Source: Natronococcus roseus (GTDB lineage: Archaea; Halobacteriota; Halobacteria; Halobacteriales; Natrialbaceae). Taken from it: 64,000 nucleotides of DNA. Below, piece after piece: positions 7,994 through 16,225 of the stretch; position 1 is the first letter of the stretch, and every line of letters starts with the position of its first letter. The stretch covers positions 493,118-557,117 of the forward strand of contig NZ_JBHLJR010000004.1 of the NCBI RefSeq assembly GCF_043677095.1, written 5' to 3'. The translations under genes and the position numbers were made by a program. The notes below the pieces were generated by a model. It saw nothing but the letters and a program-made list of their open reading frames with translations, did not search any database and was not told the DNA's origin.

Positions 7994-8995
7994 TCAGCCG
8001 CTCGCGTCGACGGTCGGGTCGTCGAACGGCGGCAACTGCGCCTCGATCCGTTCGCGCTCGTCCTCGAGATGGTCGGGGAGGACGAGTTCGGAACCCAGCT
8101 CCGCTGGGTCCTCGTCGACGGCGAACCCGGGACCGGTCGTCGCCATCTCGAAGAGAACCCCGCCGGGCTCGCGGACGTAGATCGAGCGGAAGTACTTCCG
8201 GTCGATCACTTCGGTCGGCGAGAGCCCGTGGTCGGCGAACGCCTCGCGCCACGCCTCCTGTTCCTCGACGTCCCCGACCGTGAACGCGACGTGGTGGACC
8301 GTCCCGACGCCCATTCGACCGCGGCCGACGTCGGTCTCGACGAGATCGACGATCGAGCCCGGACCGCCCGCTGCACTCCGGTAGCGCCGTCGGCCGTCGG
8401 TTTCGTCCTCGAGGTCGTACCCCAGGACGTCGGTCAGCACGGCCGCGGTCGACTCGATCGAATCGACCGCGAGCGTCACGGCGTGAAAGCCCCGCAGCTG
8501 GTGCTCCGCGGGAACCGGGCCGTCGGTCCACGGCGTCGCGTTCGATTCGTCGCTCGCGGTGTCACCGCTCGCGCTATCCGAGGCTCGTTGCGCCTCGCTC
8601 GCGGCCACCAGCTCGAGTCCGATCCCGTCCGGGTCCTCGAACTGGAGAACCGTCTCGCCGAATCGATCCTCGACGTCGACCGCAACGTCCCGCGACTCGA
8701 GGCGGTCGCGCCAGTAGTCGACCGACCCCTGCGGAATCCGATAGGCGGTCGCCTGCGTCTGTCCCGCGCCGAACTGTCCGGGTCGACCCTCGTCGGTCCA
8801 CGGGAAGAACGTGATGTTCGTCCCGGGCGTCCCCTCCCCGTCGCCGAAGTAGAGGTGGTAGGTGCCGGGATCGTCGTGGTTGACGGTCTGCTTGACGAGG
8901 CGCAGTCCCAGGGTTCCGACGTAGAAGTCGGCGTTTCGCTGCGGGTCGCCCGCGATCGCGGTCACGTGGTGGAGGCCGGGCGTTTCGGGTGCCAT
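7994..8995 (-). CDS. Ring-cleaving dioxygenase-like protein with two VOC (glyoxalase) domains
   Basis: A 333-residue protein of the MhqA/MhqO-like VOC family. The first domain begins 'GLHHVTAIAGDPQRNADFYVGTLG', typical of these hydroquinone-dioxygenase-like proteins. The second begins 'LRGFHAVTLAVDSIEST', followed by 'HHVAFTV' and, near the end, 'GVLFEMATTGPGF'. These carry the His-His-Glu metal ligands. It probably acts on a quinone or catechol in detoxification (family knowledge). The OsmC-family gene upstream supports a stress role (inference). Confidence 0.88.
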   Translation of the reverse strand: MAPETPGLHHVTAIAGDPQRNADFYVGTLGLRLVKQTVNHDDPGTYHLYFGDGEGTPGTNITFFPWTDEGRPGQFGAGQTQATAYRIPQGSVDYWRDRLESRDVAVDVEDRFGETVLQFEDPDGIGLELVAASEAQRASDSASGDTASDESNATPWTDGPVPAEHQLRGFHAVTLAVDSIESTAAVLTDVLGYDLEDETDGRRRYRSAAGGPGSIVDLVETDVGRGRMGVGTVHHVAFTVGDVEEQEAWREAFADHGLSPTEVIDRKYFRSIYVREPGGVLFEMATTGPGFAVDEDPAELGSELVLPDHLEDERERIEAQLPPFDDPTVDASG

Positions 8996-9111
8996 ACCGG
9001 AGGGAGGCGCTCGAGCCTTGAGACGTTTCGCTCACACCGGTGTTACGGGGTGACGCCAACGTTATCGGGAGTAGAGTCGTCGAAAACGGTCCGTCTCGGA
9101 CGGACCGCGTC

Positions 9112-9675
9112 TCACTCGATTTCGAGCCGCGTCACGAGCGGGACCTCGTTCGTGACGACATCCATCAGCGGCGAGGTCGCCTCGACGCGTTCGCGCAGCT
9201 CCTCGAGACGCTCCTCCGACGCGTCGGCCTCGATGTGGGTCGTACAGGTGATCGACTCGTAGCCGGGACGGACGTCCTCGTCGAGCCCGAGGAACCCCCG
9301 CAGGTCCACGTCACCGTTCATCTCGAACCGGAGGTCGTCGAGTTCGATCCCCATGGCCGCGGCGTTGGCCGCGTAGCCGACGGTCAGACACGAGCCGAGC
9401 GCACCCAGCAGTAGCTCGACTGCGTTGGGGCCCGTCCGCTCGCCCAGGATCTCCTCCGGCTCGTCGCCCTGAAGCGTAAACTCCCGTGTATGGACGGTCC
9501 CTCCCGCCTGATCGAACTCGTCGATGACCGTTGTCGCCTTCAGCGCGTCCTCCCACTCGGTTTCGGCTCGGAAGGTAAAGGCCCCGACGGCAGCGTCGTC
9601 GTCGATCGCCTCCATCGCTCCTTCGAGGGCGGAGACGTCGACGCCGTTGACTGTGGTTTCCTCTCTCGTCGCCAT
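9112..9675 (-). CDS. OsmC-family protein, second redox cysteine replaced by serine
   Basis: A 187-residue OsmC/Ohr-fold protein. The first family cysteine is present as Cys96 in 'LLGALGSCLTVGYAA'. At the position of the second, the usual A-C-P is 'ATSPLMDVV' with Ser168, so the classical two-cysteine peroxidase mechanism is unlikely. A third cysteine (Cys144, 'SITCTTH') is nearby. It is closer to the YhfA-like branch than to OhrA. It lies upstream of the VOC dioxygenase on the same strand, with a 116-bp gap. Confidence 0.88.
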   Translation of the reverse strand: MATREETTVNGVDVSALEGAMEAIDDDAAVGAFTFRAETEWEDALKATTVIDEFDQAGGTVHTREFTLQGDEPEEILGERTGPNAVELLLGALGSCLTVGYAANAAAMGIELDDLRFEMNGDVDLRGFLGLDEDVRPGYESITCTTHIEADASEERLEELRERVEATSPLMDVVTNEVPLVTRLEIE

Positions 9676-9777
9676 TGTTGACTCACCGGTTCTCCCTTCG
9701 ACGACCGCGACGATAACCTAGCTAGTCATTCTCTATCTTTCTGTCCGGTTCGCCGCGATTCGCCCGAGTTCTATCCA

Positions 9778-10047
9778 GTGATAACAGTTACCATCGAACG
9801 GGACGTACCGACGGGGGTGACCTGTCCGCACCTCGAGTACCGCGACCGAGCCGACGACCGGCGCTTCGACGAGCCGCGAGCGTACTGTGCCGTCGCCGAC
9901 CGGTTCGTCCAGCCGATGCGCGCCGATATCTGCAACGACCGTTACGAACTCGCACACGAGCGCCACTGCGAGATCTACCTCGAGCACGCCCGCGACGACA
10001 CCGACGAAGAAGACGGCGTCGGCGATCCGGAGGCGACGACCGAATGA
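9778..10047 (+). CDS. Small cysteine-containing protein of unknown function, operon with BKACE
   Basis: An 89-residue protein from a GTG start. It has four cysteines ('VTCPHLEYRD', 'RAYCAVAD', 'ADICNDRYE', 'ERHCEIYLE') with conserved-looking spacing and an acidic tail. The pattern suggests metal binding or a redox role, but I do not recognise the family. It overlaps the next gene by four bases (ATGA), so it is translated together with the keto-acid cleavage enzyme. Confidence 0.75.
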   Translation: MITVTIERDVPTGVTCPHLEYRDRADDRRFDEPRAYCAVADRFVQPMRADICNDRYELAHERHCEIYLEHARDDTDEEDGVGDPEATTE

Positions 10048-10886
10048 GCTACGACGACTACCTCGCCGGCGAGCCGCTGATCGTCACCGCGGCGTTGACC
10101 GGGGGCGTCCACGGGAAGGAGGCGAACCCGAACCTCCCGGAGACGCCCGAGGAGATCGGTCGGGCCGCCGCGGCGGCCGAGGAGGCGGGCGCCGCGGTCG
10201 TCCACCTCCACGCCCGCCGACCGAACGGCGAGCGCAGCTTCGAGACCGAGCGCTTTCAGGCGATCGACGACGCGGTTCGGCGACACGCCGACGACGTCGT
10301 CATCCAGCACTCGACCGGTGGAACGGGCGCCCCCGACGACCGGCGCCACCTCCCGCTGCGGACCGATCCCCCGCCGGAGATGGCCTCGCTCGACATGGGT
10401 CCGCTGAACCGGTACGACCACCTCACCAGCGAGAACACGCGCGGGTTGGTCGACGCCCTCCACGAGGAGATGGTCGACCGCGGGATCAAGCCCGAACTCG
10501 AGGTGTTCAACGACGGCCACGCCAACGAGGTGCTGGGACTGCTCGAGCGCCGCGAGCTCGCCGATCCCGTCTACGCGACGCTGATCTTCGGACCGGGGAC
10601 GCTCACCCCGCCGACGCCGCGGAACTTCCTGACCGCCGTCTCCAACCTGCCCGACGACGCGCTGTTCAACACGCTCGGCTTCGGGCGCCACCAGCTGCCG
10701 TTCGCGGCGATGGGAATCCTCTTCGGCGGCCACGTCCGCGTCGGCCTCGAGGACAACGTCTACTACCGGCGGGGCGAACTCGCCGAGAGCAACGCCCAAC
10801 TGGTCGAGCGGATCGTTCGCGTGGCCGACGAACTCGGCCGTCCCGTCGCGACCCCCGCGGAGGCGCGGTCGATCCTCGACCTCTGA
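10044..10886 (+). CDS. Beta-keto acid cleavage enzyme (BKACE, DUF849 family)
   Basis: A 280-residue TIM-barrel enzyme of the family typified by 3-keto-5-aminohexanoate cleavage enzyme (Kce). These enzymes condense a beta-keto acid with acetyl-CoA to give acetoacetate and a CoA ester. The zinc-binding 'VVHLHARRP' (His54, His56) is visible, as are the 'ITAALTGG'-type N-terminal strand (here VTAALTGGVHGK), 'SLDMGPLN' and the C-terminal 'GGHVRVGLEDN'. The keto-acid substrate varies widely in this family and cannot be named. Confidence 0.9.
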   Translation: MSYDDYLAGEPLIVTAALTGGVHGKEANPNLPETPEEIGRAAAAAEEAGAAVVHLHARRPNGERSFETERFQAIDDAVRRHADDVVIQHSTGGTGAPDDRRHLPLRTDPPPEMASLDMGPLNRYDHLTSENTRGLVDALHEEMVDRGIKPELEVFNDGHANEVLGLLERRELADPVYATLIFGPGTLTPPTPRNFLTAVSNLPDDALFNTLGFGRHQLPFAAMGILFGGHVRVGLEDNVYYRRGELAESNAQLVERIVRVADELGRPVATPAEARSILDL

Positions 10887-10910
10887 GAGGCCGACGGTCG
10901 TCGAAATCCT

Positions 10911-10916
10911 TATATC
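10911..10916 (+). promoter_or_regulatory. TATA-like box for the small HTH gene
   Basis: TATATC lies about 32 nt before the ATG at 10946, in a short AT-rich gap after the cleavage-enzyme gene. This fits a leaderless or nearly leaderless transcript. Confidence 0.5.
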
Positions 10917-10945
10917 TCTCATTGGCATGTAAGGTATTAACACAC

Positions 10946-11161
10946 ATGCAAGGATGCTCGGATCAAGCGCTGTTAGCCACGCTTGCCGAGCGGGGGCCGG
11001 CCGAGATGGTGACGTTAGCCGACGAGTTCGAGACCCACCCCGTGACGATCACCGAACGCTGTTACGAGCTTCAGTCGGACGGCCACGTCCGGCAGATCTC
11101 GGGCGGCGTCTACGTGATTACCGACGACGGCAGGGCCTACCTCGAGACGCTCTCGGAGTGA
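10946..11161 (+). CDS. Small winged-helix (MarR-like) protein
   Basis: A 71-residue protein that is one winged-helix domain. 'QALLATLAERGPAEMVTLADEFETHPVTITERCYELQSDGHV' gives helices 1-3 and 'VYVITDDGRAYLETL' the wing plus the last helix. It has its own promoter and could regulate the BKACE operon upstream or the transporter downstream (inference). No ligand-binding part. Confidence 0.85.
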   Translation: MQGCSDQALLATLAERGPAEMVTLADEFETHPVTITERCYELQSDGHVRQISGGVYVITDDGRAYLETLSE

Positions 11162-11162
11162 G

Positions 11163-12071
11163 CTACGAGCCGCTCGAGGCGCGCCGGCGCTCGCGCTCGA
11201 TCGTCGTCACGTAGATGCCGGCGAGGACGACGAGCCCGCCCGCGACCGTGATTGCGTCGGGGACCTCCGCGAGCAGGACGAGTGCCAGCAGGGTCGATCC
11301 GACCGGTTCGCCCAGCCAGGTGACGCTGACGACGACCGACTCCAGGTGTTTCAGCGCCCAGTTGACGATCGTGTGTCCGAAGATCCCCGGCCCGATCGCC
11401 ATTCCGAGAAAGAGCAGCCACTCCCGAGGAGGGTAGGCGAGGTAGGCGTGGCCCTGCGCGCCGACGAGGACGAACAGCGTGAGCGTACAGGCCGCGTAGA
11501 CGACGGTCACGTAGGGAAACAGCGAGACGCGCTGGCGGATCGACCGCCCCGCGAGCACGTAGCCCGCGACGGTGACCGCCCCCAGGACCGCGAGGGCGTT
11601 GCCGTACATCGTCGCGTCCGAGATCGGCGCCTCGCCGGCGTCGCCGAGCGACATCGCGGTCGCTCCGATCAGGGCGACGACGATGCCGACGACCGTCTCG
11701 CGGTTGACGTGCTCGCCCAGCACCAGCGCCGCGCCGAGGGCGACGAAGATCGGCTGGGTCTGAACCAGCGTGACGCTGGCGGCGACGCTCGTGTGATTGA
11801 GGCTCTCGAACCAGGCCGCGAAGTGGACCGCGAGGGCGATTCCGGCGATGACCGCGAACGCGAGGTCCCGTCCGGAGAGTCGGGCGAACTCGTCGCGGTA
11901 CCACACCAGCGCGATCGGCGCGACGATCGCCGTCGTGAACAGCACGCGGTAGAGGGCCGCGACTGAACTCGGGGCCGCGCTCCAGCGCACCAGGATGGCG
12001 CTCGTGCTGGCGGCGAAGACGGCGAATCCCAGCGCGGCCAGCGGCGTGACCTCGAGGTCGGCGGCGTTCAC
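11163..12071 (-). CDS. EamA-family (DMT superfamily) transporter
   Basis: A 302-residue integral membrane protein with about ten hydrophobic segments arranged as two EamA repeats. The first repeat includes 'HFAAWFESLNHTSVAASVTLVQTQPIFVALGA' and the second 'VSVTWLGEPVGSTLLALVLLAEVP', both standard family blocks. It exports or imports metabolites, and the substrate is unknown. It is convergent with the small HTH gene (1-bp gap). Confidence 0.92.
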   Translation of the reverse strand: MNAADLEVTPLAALGFAVFAASTSAILVRWSAAPSSVAALYRVLFTTAIVAPIALVWYRDEFARLSGRDLAFAVIAGIALAVHFAAWFESLNHTSVAASVTLVQTQPIFVALGAALVLGEHVNRETVVGIVVALIGATAMSLGDAGEAPISDATMYGNALAVLGAVTVAGYVLAGRSIRQRVSLFPYVTVVYAACTLTLFVLVGAQGHAYLAYPPREWLLFLGMAIGPGIFGHTIVNWALKHLESVVVSVTWLGEPVGSTLLALVLLAEVPDAITVAGGLVVLAGIYVTTIERERRRASSGS

Positions 12072-12151
12072 GTCGTGTCACAATACGTGACCGGAACAAA
12101 CGAGTTCCGGTAGCCGGTCAAGCAGACCGGTGCCAGCCCGCCGAAACAAAC

Positions 12152-12793
12152 CTACTCCTCGGGGAACCGACCGTCCCGGTAGTGGGAGGCGACGTCGGCG
12201 TCGATCTCCTCGAAACCGACGATATCGTCCTCCGTGAGGTCCTCGGCGTCCCACTCCTCGAGGTAGTCGAGGGCGTCGCCCTCGTCGGCGAACGCGCGGG
12301 GATTGAGCCCCATCACCTCGTCGTCGACGCCGTCCTCGTCGGTGACCATCACGAAGTGGGCCTCGAGCGCGTCGATCAGCTCGCCGGTCTCGTAGTCGAC
12401 CGTCCAGGCGCCGACGATCTCCGAGTCGACCGGGACGTCCGCGAGATAGGCGGTCATACAGCCCGAGGAACAGAAGATTGCTCGCTCCTCGCTCTCGTGG
12501 GCGAGCTGGCTGTGCCAGTCGGGGTAGTCCGTTGGCGTCATCGAGCAGACGACGCAGTTCTGATCCCGCTCGAACTCGAGGGGCTCGTCGCCGGACTCCT
12601 CGAGGTGGGGCGCGTTCTGGTGTTCGCCGTCGTCGTCGCCGTTCGCGCCGCCGTCGTCACCGTTCCCGTCTTCGTCGGCGTCGTCGTCCGCACCGTCACC
12701 GTCGAGACAGCCCGCAACGGCGACACAGGCGCCCGCGCCCAGTGCGCCCAGGAGTCGCCGTCGGGCGAGCGGTCGACGATCGTGTGCACTCAT
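12152..12793 (-). CDS. NosL-family copper-binding lipoprotein
   Basis: A 213-residue protein from ATG 12793. A Tat-type signal ('ARRRLLGALGAG') ends in a lipobox with Cys29 ('VAGCL'), followed by a long acidic linker. The mature domain has 'CVVCSM' (Cys80, Cys83, Met85), the NosL copper(I)-binding motif, then 'AIFCSSGCMTAYL'. NosL proteins deliver copper to nitrous-oxide reductase, but no nos genes are visible here. A general copper or thiol role outside the membrane is possible. Confidence 0.88.
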   Translation of the reverse strand: MSAHDRRPLARRRLLGALGAGACVAVAGCLDGDGADDDADEDGNGDDGGANGDDDGEHQNAPHLEESGDEPLEFERDQNCVVCSMTPTDYPDWHSQLAHESEERAIFCSSGCMTAYLADVPVDSEIVGAWTVDYETGELIDALEAHFVMVTDEDGVDDEVMGLNPRAFADEGDALDYLEEWDAEDLTEDDIVGFEEIDADVASHYRDGRFPEE

Positions 12794-12848
12794 GCGGGAA
12801 GGTAGCGACGCCGCGATCAAAACAGACGTGGTTCGTCCGTCGATTCGC

Positions 12849-13328
12849 TCACTCGAGGTTCTCCTTCGTCAGCCGGTGGCGAGCCCGGAACATCGTCTCG
12901 AAGCCGATCCGCGAGAACGGCGTCGCTACCCTGCCCAGTGGGCCGAACGGCAGCTCGTACTCGACGCGATCCCGCAGGACCGTCTCGTCGCCGTCGCCGT
13001 AGAAGGCGTGGGTGTGAACCCAGCGCTCGAAGGGGCCGTCGGTCATCTCGTCGCGGAAGTAGGCCGTCCCGTCGGTTCGCTCGCGCTCGGTGATCACCGA
13101 CGTCCACCGCTGGCGGGGCCCCACGTCGAACGGGCGAGTCGACAGCGTCACCTCCGAGCCGGCCTCGAGGACGTCCGGGTCGGGCTCCCCGTCGGGGCCG
13201 ACGACCGACTCGACGGCCAGTCCCATCCACGCGGGCGTCACCGCCTCGAGACCCGACACTCGCGAGTAGAACTCCCAGACGTCCTCGAGCGGGGCGTCGA
13301 CTCGGGTCTGGCGCTCGTAGGTGACCAT
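12849..13328 (-). CDS. SRPBCC-family (polyketide cyclase-like) protein
   Basis: A 159-residue START/SRPBCC-fold protein beginning 'MVTYERQTRVDAPLEDVWEFYS', the usual opening strand and helix. It continues to 'VHTHAFYGDGDETVLRDRVEYELPFGPLG' and ends with 'RHRLTKENLE'. The ATG at 13328 is preferred over 13355 because the family homology begins there. It probably binds a hydrophobic ligand, and the function is not predictable. Confidence 0.87.
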   Translation of the reverse strand: MVTYERQTRVDAPLEDVWEFYSRVSGLEAVTPAWMGLAVESVVGPDGEPDPDVLEAGSEVTLSTRPFDVGPRQRWTSVITERERTDGTAYFRDEMTDGPFERWVHTHAFYGDGDETVLRDRVEYELPFGPLGRVATPFSRIGFETMFRARHRLTKENLE

Positions 13329-13379
13329 GACCGTCGGTAGACCCCTCGAGGGCAAAAGCGCCCGCCTATCGGCACCCGC

Positions 13380-14039
13380 TTACCGCTTCTCGAGGACGTC
13401 GAGTAGCTCGTCGAGCCCCTCGAGTTCGTAGGTTGCACCCTCAGGAAGCGCCGCGTTGGCGTTATGCGATCGTCTGAGGTAGGCCGACTCGAGGCCGACC
13501 CTCTCGGCGGCGACGACGTCGGTCTCGCGGTCGCCGACGTACAGCCCGTCCTCGACGCGTAGTTCCTCGAGCGTCTCGCGGAGAAGGTGGGGATCGGGCT
13601 TGCGCCGACGGAACCCCTCGGGCGTCGGCGGCCGCCCCCTTGCGGCCGCGAACGGCACCGAAAGGAAGTCGGCGACGAACCGGGCGGTCTCGTGGCGGTT
13701 GTTGCTGACGAGCGCGAGCGTCGCCCGTTCGGCGAGCGACTCCAGGGCCGCGATGTCCCCGTAGATCCCCCGCTCGCCGGAGCGGATCCGCTCGGCCGCG
13801 AGCCGGGAGGCCTCGTCCTCCTTCCGGCGCCAGAACTCTCGAGGGTCCGCACCGAGCGCTGAACAGGCCGATGCGACGGTCTCGTAGCCGTGGCTCCGGA
13901 GCTCGCGGCGCTGTCGGTCCGTCGGCTCGAGGTCCAGCTCGGCGGCCGCGGCGTCGGCCGCGCGGTCGTAGACCGACTGCGGCGTCCCCGGTCCCTCGAG
14001 GACGACGCCGTCCATATCGAGCAGTATCGTCTCGGTCAC
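13380..14039 (-). CDS. HAD-family hydrolase
   Basis: A 219-residue phosphatase-like protein. All four HAD motifs are readable: 'LLDMDGVVLEG' (Asp8 nucleophile, Asp10 acid/base), 'LVSNNRHE', 'RRRKPDPHLL' and 'YVGDRETDVVAAERVG'. The helical cap lies between motifs I and II. It is likely a small-molecule phosphatase, and the substrate is unknown. Confidence 0.92.
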   Translation of the reverse strand: MTETILLDMDGVVLEGPGTPQSVYDRAADAAAAELDLEPTDRQRRELRSHGYETVASACSALGADPREFWRRKEDEASRLAAERIRSGERGIYGDIAALESLAERATLALVSNNRHETARFVADFLSVPFAAARGRPPTPEGFRRRKPDPHLLRETLEELRVEDGLYVGDRETDVVAAERVGLESAYLRRSHNANAALPEGATYELEGLDELLDVLEKR

Positions 14040-14147
14040 GGGGACGGCTACGGACCGAGCGCGTATGGATCCGCCGGGAGAGTGGGCCGGGAAAACGCAG
14101 CAGGGACGGCGACGAGAAGCGACGGAGCCGGCGGCGGACGGCGGGCG

Positions 14148-14576
14148 TTACTTCAGTCGTTCCTGGAGAAACGAGGGGTGGGCGGCCGTGACGCCCTCGA
14201 TCTCGAGCAGTCCTTCGGAGATGATCTCGCCGAGCGCGTCGCCGTCCTCGGCTCGCACCTCGGCCATCAGCATGTGGTCGCCGCTGGAGCTGTACAGCGC
14301 CTCGACCTCCTCGAGTTCCTTGATCGCCTTCGTCGCCTCGACGTAGCGCTCGCTGGCGACGTCCAGTCCGACCAGCGCGATCGTCTGGCTCGAGAGCTTC
14401 TTCGGGTCGACGTCGGCCGAGTAGCCGACGATGACCCCCTCCTCCTCGAGCTGGTTGATGTACTTTCGGACCGTCGGCTTCGAGACGTCCGCGCGGTCGG
14501 CGATTTCGGCGTAAGACGCCTGCGCGTCCTCCTCGAGAACCGCAAGGATGCGGTCTTCCGTCGCTTGCGTGCTCAT
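14148..14576 (-). CDS. Lrp/AsnC-family transcriptional regulator
   Basis: A 142-residue protein from ATG 14576. The N-terminal HTH 'TEDRILAVLEEDAQASYAEIADRADVSKPTVRKYINQLEEEGVI' is followed by 'GYSADVDPKKL' and a RAM/ACT-like domain containing 'SSSGDHMLMAEVRAEDG'. Lrp-type proteins sense amino acids and control metabolism. A TATA-like element lies 25-30 nt upstream. Confidence 0.92.
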   Translation of the reverse strand: MSTQATEDRILAVLEEDAQASYAEIADRADVSKPTVRKYINQLEEEGVIVGYSADVDPKKLSSQTIALVGLDVASERYVEATKAIKELEEVEALYSSSGDHMLMAEVRAEDGDALGEIISEGLLEIEGVTAAHPSFLQERLK

Positions 14577-14599
14577 ACGGTACAGTTTTGCTCCGGACG

Positions 14600-14608
14600 G
14601 AAAATAAC
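14600..14608 (-). promoter_or_regulatory. TATA-like box for the Lrp-type regulator
   Basis: On the minus strand the sequence AGTTATTTT lies about 25-30 nt before the ATG at 14576, in an AT-rich patch between divergent genes. Confidence 0.45.
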
Positions 14609-14715
14609 TTTTGTATTCGAAAACGTCGGCTGCCGTGAGTGAAGGTCCGTTTTCGGTCGCCGTCGAGGGCAAGGAGATCGTCGGTTTTATTCGCTCGCTC
14701 CGCCGACACCCGCCG

Positions 14716-15051
14716 ATGGTCGACGCGAACGTCTTGCTCGGGCTGTTCTGGATCGGCTGCGGGCTCGTCATCCTCGCGCCCGCCGTCCTGATCGCGTTCG
14801 GCGGGCGGGCGGATCTCCACGTCCACTACGACGAGGCCGTCGATCCCGACTACGTCTCGCGGCGAGCCGGGACGACGGCCCTGCTGATGGGGCTGGTGAC
14901 CATCGCCTACGGCGCCCACCAGCTGCTGTACGGGTTCTCCTCGACGGCGTTCGGCGGCCTGCTCGTGGCCCTGCTGGTCCTGAGTTCGCTCACGAAGCGG
15001 TTCGCGCAGGGGTGGGGGTACGACGCGGACGACGACGCCACGGCGGAGTAA
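14716..15051 (+). CDS. Small membrane protein of unknown function
   Basis: A 111-residue protein starting at MVDANVLLG. It has hydrophobic segments at about 5-28, 56-73 and 78-92, and a conserved-looking 'DLHVHYDEAVDPDYVSRRAG' loop between the first two. The C-terminus is acidic. It is divergent from the Lrp-type gene. I do not recognise a characterised family. Confidence 0.78.
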   Translation: MVDANVLLGLFWIGCGLVILAPAVLIAFGGRADLHVHYDEAVDPDYVSRRAGTTALLMGLVTIAYGAHQLLYGFSSTAFGGLLVALLVLSSLTKRFAQGWGYDADDDATAE

Positions 15052-15078
15052 GCGGGCCGAAACGGGACGGAGGTGCGG

Positions 15079-15183
15079 TCAAACCGACGCGAGGATCGTC
15101 TCGAGCAGGAACAGCCCCGTGCCGATCGCGGCCAGCGCCGCCCCGAACGCGACGATCCTGCCGTTCTGTCTGGCGGTTTCCAC
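15079..15183 (-). CDS. Possible very small single-span membrane protein
   Basis: A 34-codon frame from a GTG start with one clear hydrophobic helix ('IVAFGAALAAIGTGLFLLETILA') and a basic N-terminus. An in-frame stop lies directly upstream, so the start is fixed at the GTG or is absent. Haloarchaea do carry such mini membrane proteins, but the length makes this uncertain. Confidence 0.35.
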   Translation of the reverse strand: METARQNGRIVAFGAALAAIGTGLFLLETILASV

Positions 15184-15286
15184 TCTCTACCCGTCAATCT
15201 CGATTCACACCGAAGATATCCACTTGAGGAATACCGACGCTATCGGTTCGGGCGACGGCCGCGAAAAAGATCGCTCGAGGTCGTCG

Positions 15287-16222
15287 TTACGTGTGGCGCT
15301 CGAGCAGGTCGTAGCTGCGCTCCCACTCGGCGTCCTCGTCGAAGTAGCGCTCGGCGACCGGCTGTTCCGGCATCTCGCCGACGGCCTTCTTCTCCTGGGT
15401 GTAGGAGGGGCTCTCGTCGTCGACGTAGTACCGACCGGTAAGGACGGTACCCTCGTTGAGGACGTCCTCGGTCTCGCGCATCATCTCGGCGGCCTCCGCC
15501 CGATCGTTGACGTCGAACTCGTAGTCGTCGGACTCCTGGACGTCGACGTAGGGGACGTACTGTCGGGCGTCCTTGTTCCAGGTCGGACACTGGGTCAGGA
15601 AGTCGACGTGAGCGAAGCCGTCGTGCTCGATGGCCTCCTTGATGATCTCCTTGGCCTGGTTGGGGTTGACCGCGGCGGTGCGGGCGACGTAGGTCGCGCC
15701 GGCGGTCAGCGACGTCGACAGCGGCCGCAGCGGCGTCTTCGCGCTGCCGGAGGGCTGGGTCTTGGACTTGTGGCCCTTCGGACTCGTGGGCGAGGTCTGG
15801 CCCTTCGTCAGCCCGAAGATTTCGTTGTTGAACACGATGTACGTGATGTCGTGGTTCTCGCGGGCCGTGTGGATCCAGTGATTGCCGCCGATCCCGTAGC
15901 CGTCGCCGTCGCCGCCGGCCGCGATGACCTCGAGTTCGGGGTTCGCGAGCTTCGCCGCACGAGCCACGGGCAGCGAGCGCCCGTGGATCGTGTGGAAGCC
16001 GTACGTGTCGAGGTAGCTGTTCAGCTTGCCCGAACAGCCGATCCCGGTGACCGTCAGGACCTCCTCGGGGGTCTTGCCGACCTCCGGGAGGGCCTGTTTC
16101 AGCGACTTCAGGACGCCGAAGTCGCCACAGCCAGGACACCAGGTCGGCTGCGGTTCGACGCCGGGCGTGAACTCGTCCCGGTCGATCTCTCGTTCCTCAC
16201 CGATTGCGTTGAATGCACTCAT
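15287..16222 (-). CDS. korB: 2-oxoacid:ferredoxin oxidoreductase, beta subunit
   Basis: A 311-residue ThDP-binding subunit. 'TWCPGCGDFGVLKSL' (Cys29, Cys32) opens the domain. The ThDP/magnesium motif is 'GGDGDGYGIGGNHWIH' with 'YIVFNNEIFGLTKGQTSPTS' downstream. With the alpha subunit it decarboxylates pyruvate or 2-oxoglutarate to the CoA ester and reduces ferredoxin, the main haloarchaeal route instead of an NAD-linked complex. It starts 3 bp after the korA stop, so they form one operon. Confidence 0.95.
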   Translation of the reverse strand: MSAFNAIGEEREIDRDEFTPGVEPQPTWCPGCGDFGVLKSLKQALPEVGKTPEEVLTVTGIGCSGKLNSYLDTYGFHTIHGRSLPVARAAKLANPELEVIAAGGDGDGYGIGGNHWIHTARENHDITYIVFNNEIFGLTKGQTSPTSPKGHKSKTQPSGSAKTPLRPLSTSLTAGATYVARTAAVNPNQAKEIIKEAIEHDGFAHVDFLTQCPTWNKDARQYVPYVDVQESDDYEFDVNDRAEAAEMMRETEDVLNEGTVLTGRYYVDDESPSYTQEKKAVGEMPEQPVAERYFDEDAEWERSYDLLERHT

Positions 16223-16225
16223 GGA

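Noticed and set aside
8069..9262. Long plus-strand frame of 397 codons
   Set aside because: It is antisense to the VOC and OsmC genes, and its composition (Arg/Asp/Val/Gly without motifs) is the usual mirror frame of high-GC haloarchaeal genes.
12152..12793. Nitrous-oxide reductase operon around the NosL-like gene
   Set aside because: No nosZ, nosD, nosF or nosY is nearby, so a denitrification locus is not supported.
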